From Heloderma charlesbogerti (Eukaryota > Chordata > Lepidosauria > Squamata > Helodermatidae): DNA of 64,000 bases. The DNA lies in the NCBI GenBank assembly GCA_026122225.1, contig JANEZZ010000297.1:1364001-1428000 (forward strand), given 5' to 3'. Position 1 is the stretch's first letter. Each line of letters begins with the position of its first letter. Shown one piece after another: positions 11,253-23,208 of this stretch. A program made the translations under genes and the position numbers. The notes under the pieces are model-generated. The model searched no databases. It was given only the letters and a program-made list of their open reading frames with translations, and was not told where the DNA came from.

Positions 11253-11260
11253 CTATATAT

Positions 11261-11964
11261 ATCATGCATGTCTGAGGTTTTCCCTGTTATGCATAGGGAT
11301 TAAGATATATAGACACACCTTTCCCAAGGAATTTTAAAAATCTCATCAATACTCTTTCAATTTACCTTGAAAATTCTCAGAAGTTTTGCCCAGTCAGGAA
11401 CTTCCCAATTCATCTTGAAATGTTGCTTTCATCCAATATGTACTGGACTGTGCCTAGAGAAGACAAAGCAGATGTCAATGGGGAGTTTAGGTACTCTTAG
11501 GATGAAAAAAGACCCTGGTGGCTGCCATCTTTTCACGCACACCAATGACTCAGAAACAATGCTACATCATGATGCAGTTCAATGGTGGGCAATTTTGGAA
11601 GGTCCAGGAATTCTAATGGAGTCATCTTTTTTTTTTTTTTAACCCACAGGATGTGTCACTCTCTTCAGCCAGTCCTGAAACAGCTGGATTTGCTAGTTTT
11701 TGATGGGGGTACTATTTACCCAGAGGGTTTTTTCTCTCTCTAGGAATATTCCTGAGTTCTACATTGTGTCATAGGGTCATGTGCCAGGGCGCCTTCGCTG
11801 GGCTACATGAAGCCAAGGATGTCTCCAAGGGAGGGATTATGCCCATCTCTTTGTATAGAATGAGGCACTTTGGGATCTCAGCATAAAGTGTGGGGGCTGA
11901 GAACTTTGCCTGGACCCTGGGACAGACAAGAGCCTTTTTGTACTTATAATAATGGGGGGAGGGG
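11261..11964. other. Unassigned sequence
   Basis: About 700 bp without a recognisable gene or repeat, apart from a 14-T run at 11627-11640. Confidence 0.5.
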
Positions 11965-12476
11965 TCATAGAATCATAGAATAGTAGGGTTGGAAGTGACC
12001 TACAAGGCCATCGAGGCCAAGCTCCTGCTCAATGCAGGAGAATCCAAGTAAAGCATCCCTGACAGATGGCTGTCCAGCCTCGTCTTGAACACCTCCAGTG
12101 TGGGAGAGCCCACCACCTCCCTAGGTCATTGGTTCCATTGTTGTATTGCTCTAACGGTCAGGAAGTTTTTCCTGATGTTCAGCAGGAATCTGGCTTCCTG
12201 TAACTTGAGCCCATTATTCCGTGTTCTGCACTCTGATTGAGAAGAGATCCTGGCCTTCCTCTCTGTGACAACCTTTCAAGGCCTTGAAGAGCGCTATCAT
12301 ATCTCCCCTCAGTCTTCTCTTCTCAAGGCAAAACATGCCCAGTTCTTTCAGTCTCTCTTCACAGGGCTTTGTTTCCAGTCCCCTGATCATCTTTGTTGCC
12401 CTCCTCTGAACCCTCTCCAGCTTGTCTGCATCCTTCTTAAAGTGTGGTGCCCAGAACTGGACACAGTACTCCAGAT
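11965..12476 (-). mobile_element. CR1 LINE 3' end (antisense)
   Basis: About 510 bp of antisense CR1, from the tail (ATCATAGAATAGTAGGGTTG) up to the end of the reverse-transcriptase ORF (CCAGAACTGGACACAGTACT). It is a useful reference for the CR1 at 60.3 kb, which lacks 129 bp present here (12270-12398). Confidence 0.9.
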
Positions 12477-12529
12477 GAATTTTTAAAAATCTATGTATTT
12501 GGGAGCTCTGTCACATCCCCCTTAGGATG

Positions 12530-12745
12530 CTAGCTCTGCCCTATCACCATTTTTGTCACCCCACACATGGAGGGCAACTTTCTGAATGGAGCCTCTTCTA
12601 TCCATGGAGCTCTCTCCTGATTTGGAGCCTCAGAAAACCAGGGTTTCAAATGACAGGGGGAGCCTCCATGGATGGAAGAAGGTCTCCCCTTCAGCAAGTC
12701 ACCCTCCAGGTGTAGAGGGCAATGGAAACAGATGAGTGGGTGGGG
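12530..12745. repeat. Short inverted-repeat element
   Basis: The segment folds on itself: CATGGAGGGCAACTTTCTGA and CTTCTATCCATGGAGC on the left mirror CTCCATGGATGGAAGAAGG and CACCCTCCAGGTGTAG on the right. Similar arms flank 36.55-37.07 kb. Family unknown; no convincing target duplication found. Confidence 0.5.
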
Positions 12746-13914
12746 CTCTAACACTGATACCTGCTCTCTCTCCCCATGGATTTATGTTACCCATATTTAG
12801 AACACAGCTGAGTAGGGCTACTGTTAGAGCAAGTTCACAGTTCTCTTTTCAGACAAATGTAATGTCTGTCATGGTTTAGAAGGATTCACATATCCTAAAA
12901 AGCTTCTTTTCCTCATATGAACTCACTCTTCCTCCCCAAGTTATTAAGAACTGCAATGTCTGACAGTGTATGGCTTTGTTAGTTGTCAGGCCACTGTGTA
13001 AAATCTAACCTTTTAAGCTTGCCTTTGGGAGCTAAGTTGCTGCTTCTGGGTTGTTTTATTGATTGTTGCTGCTTTTTGTCTTGGTGTGTTACTTATTCTA
13101 TTCTATTGTATTGTACACACACACACACACACAGGGGGAGAGAGGGAGAGAGAGAGAGAGAGAGAATTTTATTGTAAGTCACCTTGAGCTGCTGATGAAG
13201 TGGAATACAAATATATAATGGGGGGTTGTTTGTTTTAAAGAAAGCAATGAAAAGGAGAAATAGATAGACATCTAAGAACCATGTGTTTGCAGTTCGTCAG
13301 TTCAGAAATTTAGGGCAATCTTGTATCAAAATGAGGATGTGTACTAAGTATTCTGAAGAATTTTTTAAAATCTATGTATTTGGGAGACAAAATGAACACA
13401 ATACCACAGTGAAAAAGCTTAACTTAATCTACAATATAGGTAAAAGCAAATATACTTTCCTCTGTTCTCCCTTGAAATAAATCGAGAGTAACAGCAATGC
13501 CATAGAAATATAGCACGTGAACTTTAAACCTTGAGGTTTTAATTAATACAAGACTACATTGCATAATTGCACTCATGTATTCTGACTGTTTCAACATTTC
13601 ATTGTGCATTAAATAAGTTACATTCAAGGGTTAGATATCTTCTTTTTTTCTTATTCTGTGTGTCAATATTTTAGGCATTAATTGTTATAGTAAGTAATTT
13701 ACTCCATATGTCAGCTTGCTAATTACAAACTTAAACGTTCTCTACAAGTTTAATGTTCCACTTTGAAATTAAACAGGCTGGTCTGATTTAATTGCAAATT
13801 TAATTCCATTAATGTCAATAAAGTTGTATCAAGGATATATTTGATCTAATGCCTATGATTAATATAATATGAAATAGATTGATCTGATTTTCTGAAGGCC
13901 AACACTTGGAAGGA

Positions 13915-13953
<39 letters not shown>

Positions 13954-15245
13954 ATGCACTGTGAATTGCAAAATGGAATGGGTCTCCATTCTGTGTTCAT
14001 ACCTTCAAATACTTGTCATTTGTTTTGAAACACTACATATTTGTTATAGTAGAATGCCTTAAATACCCTTCAGGCAATAAATGTTTGTTTAAAGCAAATG
14101 CATCACTTTAGAACTGAGAGGCATGGTCAAGTCAAAGTTAAAAAAACTATCAATGCTATTGGGAGAGTGAAGTACAGATGAAAATGTTCTCCATTTCACT
14201 CCTGTGTTATTCATCTTGTCCTGCTCCCATTCCTCCTAAATTCTAGTTTAACCAGGAGAATTCCTAACATTAATTCTACAGGAGCAATTTGCCACAGCTG
14301 CACATTCCATCATTTCCATTGCATATTTTCTTCCCTGCCCCATTATCAACATGTACGCGTTCATTGATGAAATGCAGTAAAAAAAAACACACAATCTTGA
14401 CATGATTGTAAGCCTAATTACATCAAGGTTCTTTTTTGCACTGCGATGTAATCCATCTGCAAAAGTGGGGGGAAAGTTCTAAAAATGTGGGGGGCAGTCA
14501 TCTTTCTTTTTTTCTTTTTAAACCAAGAATGGACCAAGGAACAACGTTACATAATCAGGTAGTGACAATTTCCATTGGGCTTTTCTCAATAAGGAATGCT
14601 GGTTTGGTGTTGCCATTTTTATTTTATTTTTGCAGCTGTGCCACTAATTGGAGCAGGAAGGGAAAGGGTAGGCAGAGACCACAGCATGGCAGTATGTGTG
14701 GTCCCCTGCCTCAGGTGGTGGGAGAACTTGTGCTGGGCCTGCCCCAGGGTTTGCAGAAGTACCAAAAAAACCCAATCATTGACCCAAATACAACAGAACG
14801 TTCAGTTTCAGACTGTAGGAGTAGGATGAGGCTTATATTTGAAGGATCCTCCATTAAGGGAGTAATCCTATGGCCACTAGACAGTGGCTAGACAGCCACA
14901 GGATATGCAGTTTTCTGGGAACCGACCTCCCCCCACTTCCATGCTGCCTCAGAGGCAGTGCAGAACAGCCCTGTCCTCTGTGCTCACAAAAGGAGTGCGA
15001 AGCAGCCAGAAAGGGGCATGGCTGGGGGCATTCCAGGGCGGGGAGATCATAACTGCTTAAATGACACATCCTGTGTGTCATACAGCAGGCTCCTTCCCCA
15101 CTCCATCCTCCCATGGTTAGACAGGCACAATCGGCCATCTAGCCACAAACGCAGGGCAGGAGAAGCACGGAGGGAATGACCCCTCCATGCTTCTCCAGTC
15201 CTGCTTTGGATAGGCGGTAGCCTCCAAGTTCAGAGGCAGCTGCCT
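12746..15245. other. AT-rich sequence with microsatellites, no gene seen
   Basis: Contains (CA)n/(GA)n at about 13114-13165, then GTCACCTTGAGCTGCTG, a SINE-tail-like piece. There is an (ATT)n run at 13917-13950. The interval 13200-14900 is AT-rich and otherwise featureless. No frame shows a domain. Confidence 0.5.
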
Positions 15246-15253
15246 ATCTAGAT

Positions 15254-15788
15254 TAGGGATGGCGGAGAATTCCACCACGGATCTCAGTGAGGCCGAATGC
15301 CAGTGCATTTGGCCCCCTGAAATCCGTGGCAGAACGAAGCCCCCCCCCCCATGAAAGGCGCGTGAAATGGAGCACCTACCTGGTGCCATTCGTGCTGCTT
15401 TGCAAATGGTGGCCGCGTCTATGGCTGCCATTCGCTTCATGATTTTTCCTGTGATAGTCTACGTAAATACTTACATAGCCTATCACGACTAATGCAGGGA
15501 TGCCATTTGCATCCCTGCGGAGGCTGTGATAGGCTATGTAAATATTTACATAGCCTATCATGGCTAAAAAAAGGGACACAAATGGTGGCAGCTATGGTGG
15601 CCACTATTTGCGTCTCTGCGCAGCCCAGCAGAGGCTGGATGTCGCTGTGAGCAGCCCTGGCCAGTGACTCTGTGGAGTCACCGCGGAGCAGAGCCGGACG
15701 GTGAGGATTTTGGGGGGAGAGACAGAGCGCCTCCCCCCCACCATGGATGTCACCAAACGAAACAGGTAAGTCATTTCGTACATCCCTA
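15254..15788 (-). mobile_element. Palindromic hAT-type element, copy 1 (A left, B right)
   Basis: Perfect 8-bp target duplication ATCTAGAT (15246-15253, 15789-15796) around tips TAGGGATGG and ...TACATCCCTA. The A-type left end has a weak donor-like site. The right B end carries AACAG|GTAAGT pointing outward, about 20 bp from the tip. The centre holds two hairpins around TACGTAAATA/TTACATAG (about 15450-15490 and 15525-15560) and several ATGGTGGC/GCCACC inverted pairs. No transposase frame, so it is non-autonomous. The strand is given as B-to-A orientation. Confidence 0.9.
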
Positions 15789-16449
15789 ATCTAGATAGGA
15801 TTGCTCCCTAAATGAATGAACAAACACTTCCCAAAAAAACTGGTATGTCATGGAGAATGTTAGCTACCTCTCTCTAATGTGCTAGTTAGAAAGCTAGTGT
15901 TACCTAGTGCTTCCACCAAATTGTGAGCATGGAAAGAAAAAGAAAAAGCAGAATCCAGAAACCAGAATATTGAATTCTGGGGTCCACTGGACTTCTGGAG
16001 GCTTACCATATTTTGAAATGTGGTCCGGAAAGGGTGTGGTAAGCCCCATCCTTGCCATTAATAGGGTGTTCACTTACACATCACCCTCCAAAAAGAGGAA
16101 ATGCATCCCCTCACAAAGAGGACAAAAGAGGACACCGATCTGCATAAAATGTGAATATGCTAATTTAGATGTATAGATGCAAATTAGAAATCATTACTGT
16201 AATTTAAAGAGGAATGCAATACATCTCAACATACTGGGATGTAGGATAAAATTGAATTTAAGACTGCATTCAGGATACAGCTGAAACAGTCTGAATGCCA
16301 ATTAACCATATATTTTATTCATAATCCCTTGACATGGATGAAATCCCAATTAGGGCATGTCAGGTGTATGCACCTTTGGTTGTTATTCCTACAGTGTTCC
16401 AGCCTGTTCCAAGTGATGGCCACCTTCTGCCTATGCAAGCTGTTTATCC

Positions 16450-17371
16450 TAGGAATGTACAAAACTCACTTACTTGTTTGCAGAATTTTTCGCTGTGAGG
16501 GGGAGGCACTCCATCCCTCCCCCTGGAATCCTCGATGGGGGGCAAACGATCTGGTCCTCCCCCCTGGAATCCTCGATGGCCAGCTCTTCTCTGCGGCCAG
16601 GCCGTGGAGCAGCTGGCCAGGACCGTCCACAGCCGGATTTCTGGCCGCGGATGGGCTGCTGCGGACGCAAATGGCGGCCACCGTAATGGCCGCCATTTGT
16701 GTCCAGCCAGGCAGCCGTGATAGGCTACATAAGAATTTACCCCCCAAAAAAACCCCAGCATACGCAAATGGCGACAGCTACAGAGGCCACCATTTGCGTT
16801 CCCTATTTTTCGCTGATTTATCTTACATAAATATTTTTAGTGGGCACTATTTGTGTTCCTTTATTTTTCGCCGTTCTAGCCTACGTTAATATTTACGTAG
16901 GCTAGAATGGCGAAAAATAAAGGAATGGAAATAGCGCCCACTAAAAATATTTACATAAGATAGAAAAATAAAGGAACGCAAATAGCGCCCACTACACTGT
17001 TTGCGTTCCCCTTTTTTTTGCTGTTTTATCTTACATAAATATTTACGTAAGATAAATTGGTGAAAAATAGGGAACGCAAATGGCAGCCACCATAGCCGCT
17101 ACCATTTGTGTACACTGGGGGGTTTTTTGGGGGGGTGTTAGCTGTGATAGGCTACGTAAATTCTTACGTAGCCTATCACGGCTGCAAGGATGGCAATGGT
17201 GGCAGCAGCAGCCTGGCCGCAGCCGGCCAGGAGACCAGCCACTGGAGCCGCCACCGCTGGAGCCGCCGCCAAATCCGCCGCATCTGCCCCAGGTTAGTGC
17301 CGTCCCGGGGGGATTCTGCAGGGGGGCGGGAGGGCAGGAGGCCGTTCCGCCACAGATTCCAGAGATCCCTA
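16450..17371 (+). mobile_element. Palindromic hAT-type element, copy 2 (B left, A right)
   Basis: Perfect duplication GTTTATCC (16442-16449, 17372-17379). Tips TAGGAATGTACAAAACTCAC and AGAGATCCCTA. It has six or more serial hairpins, including CCTACGTTAATATTTACGTA (16878-16900) and TACGTAAATTCTTACGTAG near 17153. The A module at about 17190-17292 runs from ATGG to CCCAG|GTTAGT, but its frame is in a different phase from most copies. Repeated motifs AATAGCGCCCACTA (both strands) join the hairpins. Confidence 0.9.
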
Positions 17372-17524
17372 GTTTATCCCCTTTTCCAGATAATACTGAT
17401 TTCCACTGAAAGCTCCTGAACTCTACCTATGTTATTTATATATATTCTGCCTTAACTACAGAAACTGGCCCTTCTCTGTTCTTGTACTTTGCTAAGTACT
17501 TCTTCTTCTTTTTTGTAAATTGGG

Positions 17525-17850
17525 ATGTTGCGGAGGTCTGAGAGGGGGTTGGAGTCTGGCAGACTCCCCCTGCTCGGCCTCCGGGCCTCCAGGCCATAGA
17601 CTGCCATGCTCGCCTGACTCTGGGTGTGCCAAGCTGGGTAAGTGCGACACTCCCCACTGATCCACCAAGCCACTATTTTAAATAAAAATGGTAGTTTGGC
17701 TTCTTTGATAAATCTTCATTTACATAAATGGTGGCCATAAAGGGGCCATTTATGCAGAATTACAGGTGTAAATAGCCCATTTACGCACATAATCCTGCGT
17801 AAATGGCTGCTTTACGGCCACCATTTGCCCCCATCTCAGACTCCTGCCAC
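17525..17850. mobile_element. Decayed hairpin element of the 25-kb family
   Basis: GGTGGCCATAAAGGGGCC, ATTACAGGTGTAAATAGCCC and TTACGGCCACCATTT form inverted arms. They closely parallel the core of the 25046-25492 element and the 58.98-59.25 kb segment. Boundaries are not resolved. Confidence 0.45.
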
Positions 17851-18785
17851 TTGCTGGGTTCCCATCTGGGCTCTTGCAGAGTCTTGTCCATATGTTTGTA
17901 TGTCTGTTATGTGGCTTGTTGTGACTGGTGAGTAACTCTTTTAGGTTAGGTACTTCTTGCAAAATACTTTAAGGAAGGGCATTACTCCTCCTCCAGCCTA
18001 TGATGTGTAAACACTTCTAATAGTGATCTCAATTCTCTGAGTGCCAATCCTTTTTGTAGCCAAAACAGCACCATCCATGTACCAGAGAGACCAGCACCAT
18101 ATCACCAGTCATGGAGGAAATTCAAGATTTGCACGAATATAAAAAAAGTATTTAGGAAAAACCCCTTGGGGGGGACACACCCCAAAAACAATCCAAGGAC
18201 TGAGAGTGCTCAGCAGCACTCCACACTGCAACATTTTGTTGCAGGTACACTTGTACTCCCAATAATACAAACTGATACATCGTGACTCCATAAGAAATGT
18301 TGTCAGTGATGCCAACGGAAGCGCAGCTGTCCCCCTTTGGAATGTCCGTGACCCTCATTTTGTTTAAGACTGTCCAAGAAGTCACATGTAGTAGCATTGA
18401 AAAGAAATCTGCTCTCTTCAGCACAACCAATTAATCCTGCACAGGATCCAACTATTTTCTGCTCATTAAACTAGTGTCTGAAGTCCTGGACATAAATGGA
18501 TTTAAGAGGATTGGATTAGTGCCACTGATTTTTGTTGATCTGTGCAAACTACACAGAAGCAGATTAATGATCCATCTATTTTAGTATCCCTTTTGTTGTG
18601 CTACTGCTGTTCCTAGCAGATTAATTCTTTGACCTCAAGGCTCCCCAGCACCTGTTCGATTTCCTTCTGTTTTTGTTCAGAAATAATCTGTGTCACTTCT
18701 GTCAGCCACCTAGTTCCCTTGTCACTACAGGAGATGGGGCTCTTTTTGGAAAGAAGATATATTTGGAGTGATTCACCCAACCTTC
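17851..18785. other. Unassigned sequence
   Basis: About 930 bp with no recognised gene, repeat or RNA. Confidence 0.5.
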
Positions 18786-18793
18786 CTTGATTC

Positions 18794-19180
18794 TAGGGAT
18801 GGGAGAACCAGGGATGCTCAAGCACACCAAAATTCTCTTCAAAGCTCAGCTCAACTCACTCCAGTTCCCATTTGTGACCCTGTTTGTTTGTTTGTTTGTT
18901 TGTTTGTTTGTTTGAATGGGGAAAGTGTGCATGTCCAATGGGAACAGTGCACATTTTTCAAATGTTCACCATTGACTAAAAGTGTGAAAATGTGGATTTT
19001 TAAAAGGGTGACCTTTTAAAGTGCACATTTTTTAAACTGCAAAAGTTGTGAATGCAAATTCTGGAATTTGTGAACATTTTCAGAGAGCACGTGTGCTCCC
19101 CTTCCCATTCACATTCAGGATTACAAACAGGGCATTTTTGAGTGATTTGAGAACTGAAATCAAAGTATTGTACATCCCTA
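18794..19180 (+). mobile_element. hAT MITE, 387-bp family, copy 1
   Basis: Tips TAGGGATGGGAGAACCAGGG and TTGTACATCCCTA. Flanks CTTGATTC (18786-18793) and GTGGATTC (19181-19188) match at 6/8. It contains a (GTTT)n run at 18880-18914 and mirrored AATGTTCACC / GGTGACCTTTT motifs. An equally long (387 bp) reverse-oriented copy sits at 62882-63268. Confidence 0.8.
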
Positions 19181-19401
19181 GTGGATTCAACATGAGGGAA
19201 ACACACCTGGTGATAAAGTTTCCCCTCAATTTTGGTGGGGAAAATGGTCTCATCAAAATATTCCCACATGTTTGCAGATTATCATGGAAATCTCTAGGTT
19301 TCTAGTTCATGTGGCACTGAGATAAGTATGTGATTATGACTATGTGGAGGGAAGCACATGTCTCCACACAAATCACTGCACAAACTGAAGGCAGATGTCA
19401 G

Positions 19402-19860
19402 CTAGGGATGGATGGATCTGTCAGTCTTAGTCCTGCCAAGATTGTCAGTTTATTAAGGTCAAACATGTTCTGTCCATTTCAGCATGAACTTGCAATTATT
19501 ATTTTTTTAAAAATCGATACAGAAATGTGTACACATTTTGCAATGTATGCATTCATGTACACATTTTTGTGTACATTTTTAAACATACACATTTTTGGAC
19601 TCATGCACCCATTGACTAAAGCGTGTTTCTGTGCATTTTGGGAATGTATGCATTTTTTTTTTCCAAATGCACACATGGTGTTGAATGCATGTTTGGGTTT
19701 TTCTGTGGAATGTTGTCCAAGCTCAGAAATATAAAGATTTCCATCCACAAATTGCATTCAGATCCATGTTTGGGTCCAGGACATGAGAGTTAAGTAAATC
19801 TGTACAAAATAACTTGATGCAGTGAATCTCTCACATACCTCTAGATATCACCTTGCAGTG
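19402..19860. mobile_element. hAT-like AT-rich element, right end unclear
   Basis: Starts TAGGGATGGATGGATCTGTC. It contains ATGTATGCATT and TACACATTTTTGTGTAC motifs in both orientations, as in the 22661 element. I found no right tip, so the end is approximate. Confidence 0.35.
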
Positions 19861-20088
19861 GCTTTTCCATTTCAAAAATGGTTGAGTGATTCAACCTTCT
19901 ACTGTTTCCACAGCAGAACTAAAGAGAATATGTACAACATGAATTATATAGACATCTTGTTGTTGATGATGAGCAGTTATTTTAGGTGCACTGAAATAGA
20001 AACACCATTCCCCTTAACAATATCTGGACTTGTGACTAACAGCTCATTTCCCAGTCTGCCCTCCTCAGAAACAGTGTCCTATTTCTCC

Positions 20089-20847
20089 TAGGGATGTCAG
20101 AGAATTCCACCACGGATCTCGGTGAGACCAAATGCCAGTGCATTCAGCCCCCCAAAATCCATGGCAGAACGAAGCCCCACCACCACCCACCCCACGAAAG
20201 GTGTGCAAAAGGCGTGCGAAACGGGACACCTACCTGCTGCCGTTTGCGCTGACTTGCGAATGGTGGCCGCGGCTGCGGCCACCATTTGCTTCATCACTAT
20301 AGCCATGATAGGCTACGTAAATACTTACGTAGCCTATCACAGCTAATGCAGGGATGCCATTTGCATCCCCGTGGAAGCCGTCATAGGCTGCATAAGTCTT
20401 TACGTAGCCTATCACGGCAAAAAAAAGGGAACGCTAATGGCGACGGCTATGGCAGCCGCCATTTGCATTCCCTTTTTTTTTTTTTGCCGTAATAGGCGAT
20501 GTAAATATTTACGTAACCTATCACGGCAAAAAAAAAGGGAACGCAAATGGCGGCCACCATTGCCATCACCACATGCGTTCACTGTTTGTTTTTGTTTTTT
20601 GACGTGGTATTTATGTAGCCTATCATGGCAAAATACAGGGACGCAAATGGCAGCAGCTTCGGCCACCACCATTTGCATCCCTGCAGGCTGCCCAGATGTC
20701 CGGCTGCGGGTGGCCCCGGCCGGCGGCTCCGCAGAATCTCTGTTGAGCAGAGCCGGCCGGAGAGAATTTGGGGGGGAGGGATGGAGCACCTCTCCCCCAC
20801 CGTGAATGTCACCCTTCGAAAAGGTAAGTGACTTTCATACATCCCTA
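20089..20847 (-). mobile_element. Palindromic hAT-type element, copy 3 (A left, B right)
   Basis: Perfect duplication ATTTCTCC (20081-20088, 20848-20855). Tips TAGGGATGTCAGAG and ACTTTCATACATCCCTA. At least four hairpins occur (20307-20342, 20384-20420, 20488-20528, and a broken one near 20605). CpG-rich TGGCGGC/GCCGCC pairs separate them. The right B module ends in CGAAAAG|GTAAGTGAC pointing outward. Confidence 0.9.
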
Positions 20848-20855
20848 ATTTCTCC

Positions 20856-21625
20856 ATAGTCATGTATCCAGTCTAGGAATTAAATTGCATGGTAGCAGGT
20901 TGCCCAGTTCCTTTGCTGGGACTAGCTGTTTCTCCACTGAATGAGAAAAGCCTGCCAGAAACATGACTTAGGTAGCACTTTCTAATGTTAAAGAGTTTCC
21001 TTCTTCTATCTTTACACTCTTTTAACACAGTTATATATTTAGGCCTTTAATTTACTTTAGCTCTTTTCATAAACGGATTCAATCAATTTTAATTTAAATA
21101 GTGTTTTCCATCTATCTGGCAGATCAATCTATTTATTAGAATCATAAAGGAATGTCTTCTTTGGGGCTGCTCACCTATTTCTCCTCGCTACTTCCAAAGA
21201 TGAAAAGTAATTATTTATTTTGTTCCATGGATACTCTGTCTTCTTTTTCTTTCTTTTTCCTGTTATGCATATTTGCATAAAATATTTGCTGTCATGTGAG
21301 CTGTTGGATAATCCTTTCACTTCATCCCAGCTTTGTCTTCTTTAGTTTATTTAAATATACTTATGTAAATTGTTTCCCTTTGGCTAAAGAACTGTAAAGA
21401 TGAGTTAGGATGCTGTGGGCAAAGGCCTCAACAATAGTAATGGAAAATGTATCTTTGCTGAATAATAATCAAATATTGTTAACCTGGTGTAACTATACAA
21501 AACTAACAGGGAATTGTTTCAGTCCCATATACACTTACCCCCAAGTAAGTCCCATTGCATTCAATAATGCTTACCTCGGAGTATATGTGCATAGGATGGT
21601 AGTGTTTCATATCATTTGAAAATAT
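20856..21625. other. Unassigned AT-rich sequence
   Basis: No gene seen. About 21530-21600 is a copy of the dispersed short repeat (AAGTCCCATTGCATTC, TGTGCATAGGATGG) also present at 4.7, 24.8 and 63.9 kb. Confidence 0.5.
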
Positions 21626-21957
21626 GAGTAAATACATCAGACAGTGGTAGGACTTGATACTACTTGTGAAGAACTGGAATTTCAAAGGTATCCAAAATGA
21701 AGGAGGCTTTGTTCTGGAATTTCTATACATTTCTCCAGTTTAAGTAACTGAGCACATACATCAGACAACATGAGCAAATACATGCATAAATATATGCACA
21801 AAATACATTAGCAAAAAACATGAGCAGACTACATGAGCAAATGCATCAGACAATGGTAGGACTTGATACTACTTGTAAAGAACTGGAATTTCAAAGGAGC
21901 CCAAAATGAAGGAGTCTTTGTTCTGGAATTTCTACACATTTCTCCAGTTTAAGTAAC
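21626..21957. repeat. 123-bp segment duplicated in tandem with an 86-bp spacer
   Basis: 21626-21748 and 21835-21957 are about 92-95% identical (CAGTGGTAGGACTTGATACT / CAATGGTAGGACTTGATACT through to CTCCAGTTTAAGTAAC). The spacer itself is made of ACATGAGCAAATACAT-type repeats. Local tandem duplication; not a known family. Confidence 0.85.
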
Positions 21958-22339
21958 CATAGTGGATGTTCTCTGTACATTCCTATTTTTGCTTAAAGCC
22001 AAATTCAAAAGATATACAGAAGGCTCTGCCAGTGCAAATTGATGCAAATGCTGTCACATTTCCACTGGAGATGCTAGGACTTGCAGTTCTCCCAGCTTGG
22101 TGGGAAAAGACATGCCACAAAAGAAATGGAATGTCCACGGCCACCTTCCCTCCTCCTCCCCTAGCTATGCTGGGATGGCCCTTCTTGGGGGCAGGAACTT
22201 GAGGTACAGATCAAGCAGATTCTATTCATAGCCTCTTTGCAGCAAGCTACAGTAGCATCCTTCTCTCAACTTGCACCTACTTGTGAGTAGCTGCCTTGAG
22301 TGCCATTTTTGGCACATACGCAACAGTGGGATATCAATA

Positions 22340-22376
22340 AAATAAATACATACATACATACATACATACATACTCA
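22340..22376. repeat. (ACAT)n microsatellite after a SINE-like tail
   Basis: GGGATATCAATAAAATAAATACATACATAC: a SINE tail followed by about six ACAT units. Confidence 0.7.
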
Positions 22377-22660
22377 AAGCAGGGTGCATGTTTTTCTAAG
22401 CACCCCTATTTGATTACTCATAATATCCTTAATGACAGAGTAAATGTTTACTTCTTTAGAAAGTGTCTGCCTTTTCTCCATGAAGTCAGTGGTTGAACTT
22501 CCAGAGCAGCAATTGTTTGTTTAATGGGCTTCTTCAAAGCACAGTAAAATAGCAAGGGTTGGACCTAAGTTTAGAGTAGGCCCATATGCAACAATGCTTA
22601 GAGTAGACCCAAAGATACCAATCACTAACTTAAGTCCAATGGATTTCAATGGATTTAACC

Positions 22661-23200
22661 TAGGGATGTGTGAATTAGCAAAAGTCAAGCTTACGAAAGT
22701 TCCATCAAATTCCATTTTGAAGCTTGTTCCAACCTGAGTCCGTATCGAATTATGAGCTTTGGATTTAAAAAAAAAAAAATTCACATGAAAAAATGTACAT
22801 ATTTCCATGCCTATTTTCCCAAATAAATGCATCAATTTTGCACATTTTTGAAATGTATGCATTTTTGAAAGGTACTCATTTTGAAGTGTATGCATTTTTG
22901 AAATGTATGCATTCTTCTCCCATGATTAAAGTATATTTGTGCACATTTTTAAAAAATGTACTCATTTTGAAGTGTATGCATTTTTGACATGTACCGATTT
23001 TGAAATGTACATACTTTTGAAATGTGCACAGACTGTTGAACACATTTGTTTGTTTGTTGGTCCGCAAAGCACATTGCAAGCTTGGAACTGTATGAGCTTT
23101 GATTGCAAATTGCATACAAGTCCATGTTCAATCTGGAAGGTATGAACTGGATGCAATCCTGATCTAAAACAAACTGAAACAAATGTCTCATACATCCCTA
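22661..23200. mobile_element. hAT MITE, ATGCATTT-rich family (540 bp)
   Basis: Tips TAGGGATGTGTGAATTAGC and CTCATACATCCCTA. Flanks ATTTAACC (22653-22660) and ATTTACTC (23201-23208) match at 6/8. The interior has about eight GTATGCATTTTTGAAATG-like units in near-tandem array (22850-23035), which produce long but meaningless frames rich in H/F/K/M on both strands. Confidence 0.75.
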
Positions 23201-23208
23201 ATTTACTC

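Noticed and set aside
16450..17371. CRISPR-like array (short palindromes separated by spacers)
   Set aside because: The repeats vary in length and sequence, the spacers are themselves inverted repeats, and the block has transposon tips and an 8-bp target duplication in a vertebrate genome.
20230..20805. Recurrent peptide (MIGYVNIYVAYHG-like) in many frames
   Set aside because: It is the translation of the GATAGGCTACGTAAATATT hairpin. It appears on both strands because the DNA is palindromic, so it is not evidence of a protein family.
22793..23195. Zinc-finger-like frames rich in Cys/His (for example CTFQKYVHFK patterns)
   Set aside because: The pattern comes from ATGCATTTTTGAAATG tandem units in a hAT element. 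Cys-His spacing is irregular and stops occur.
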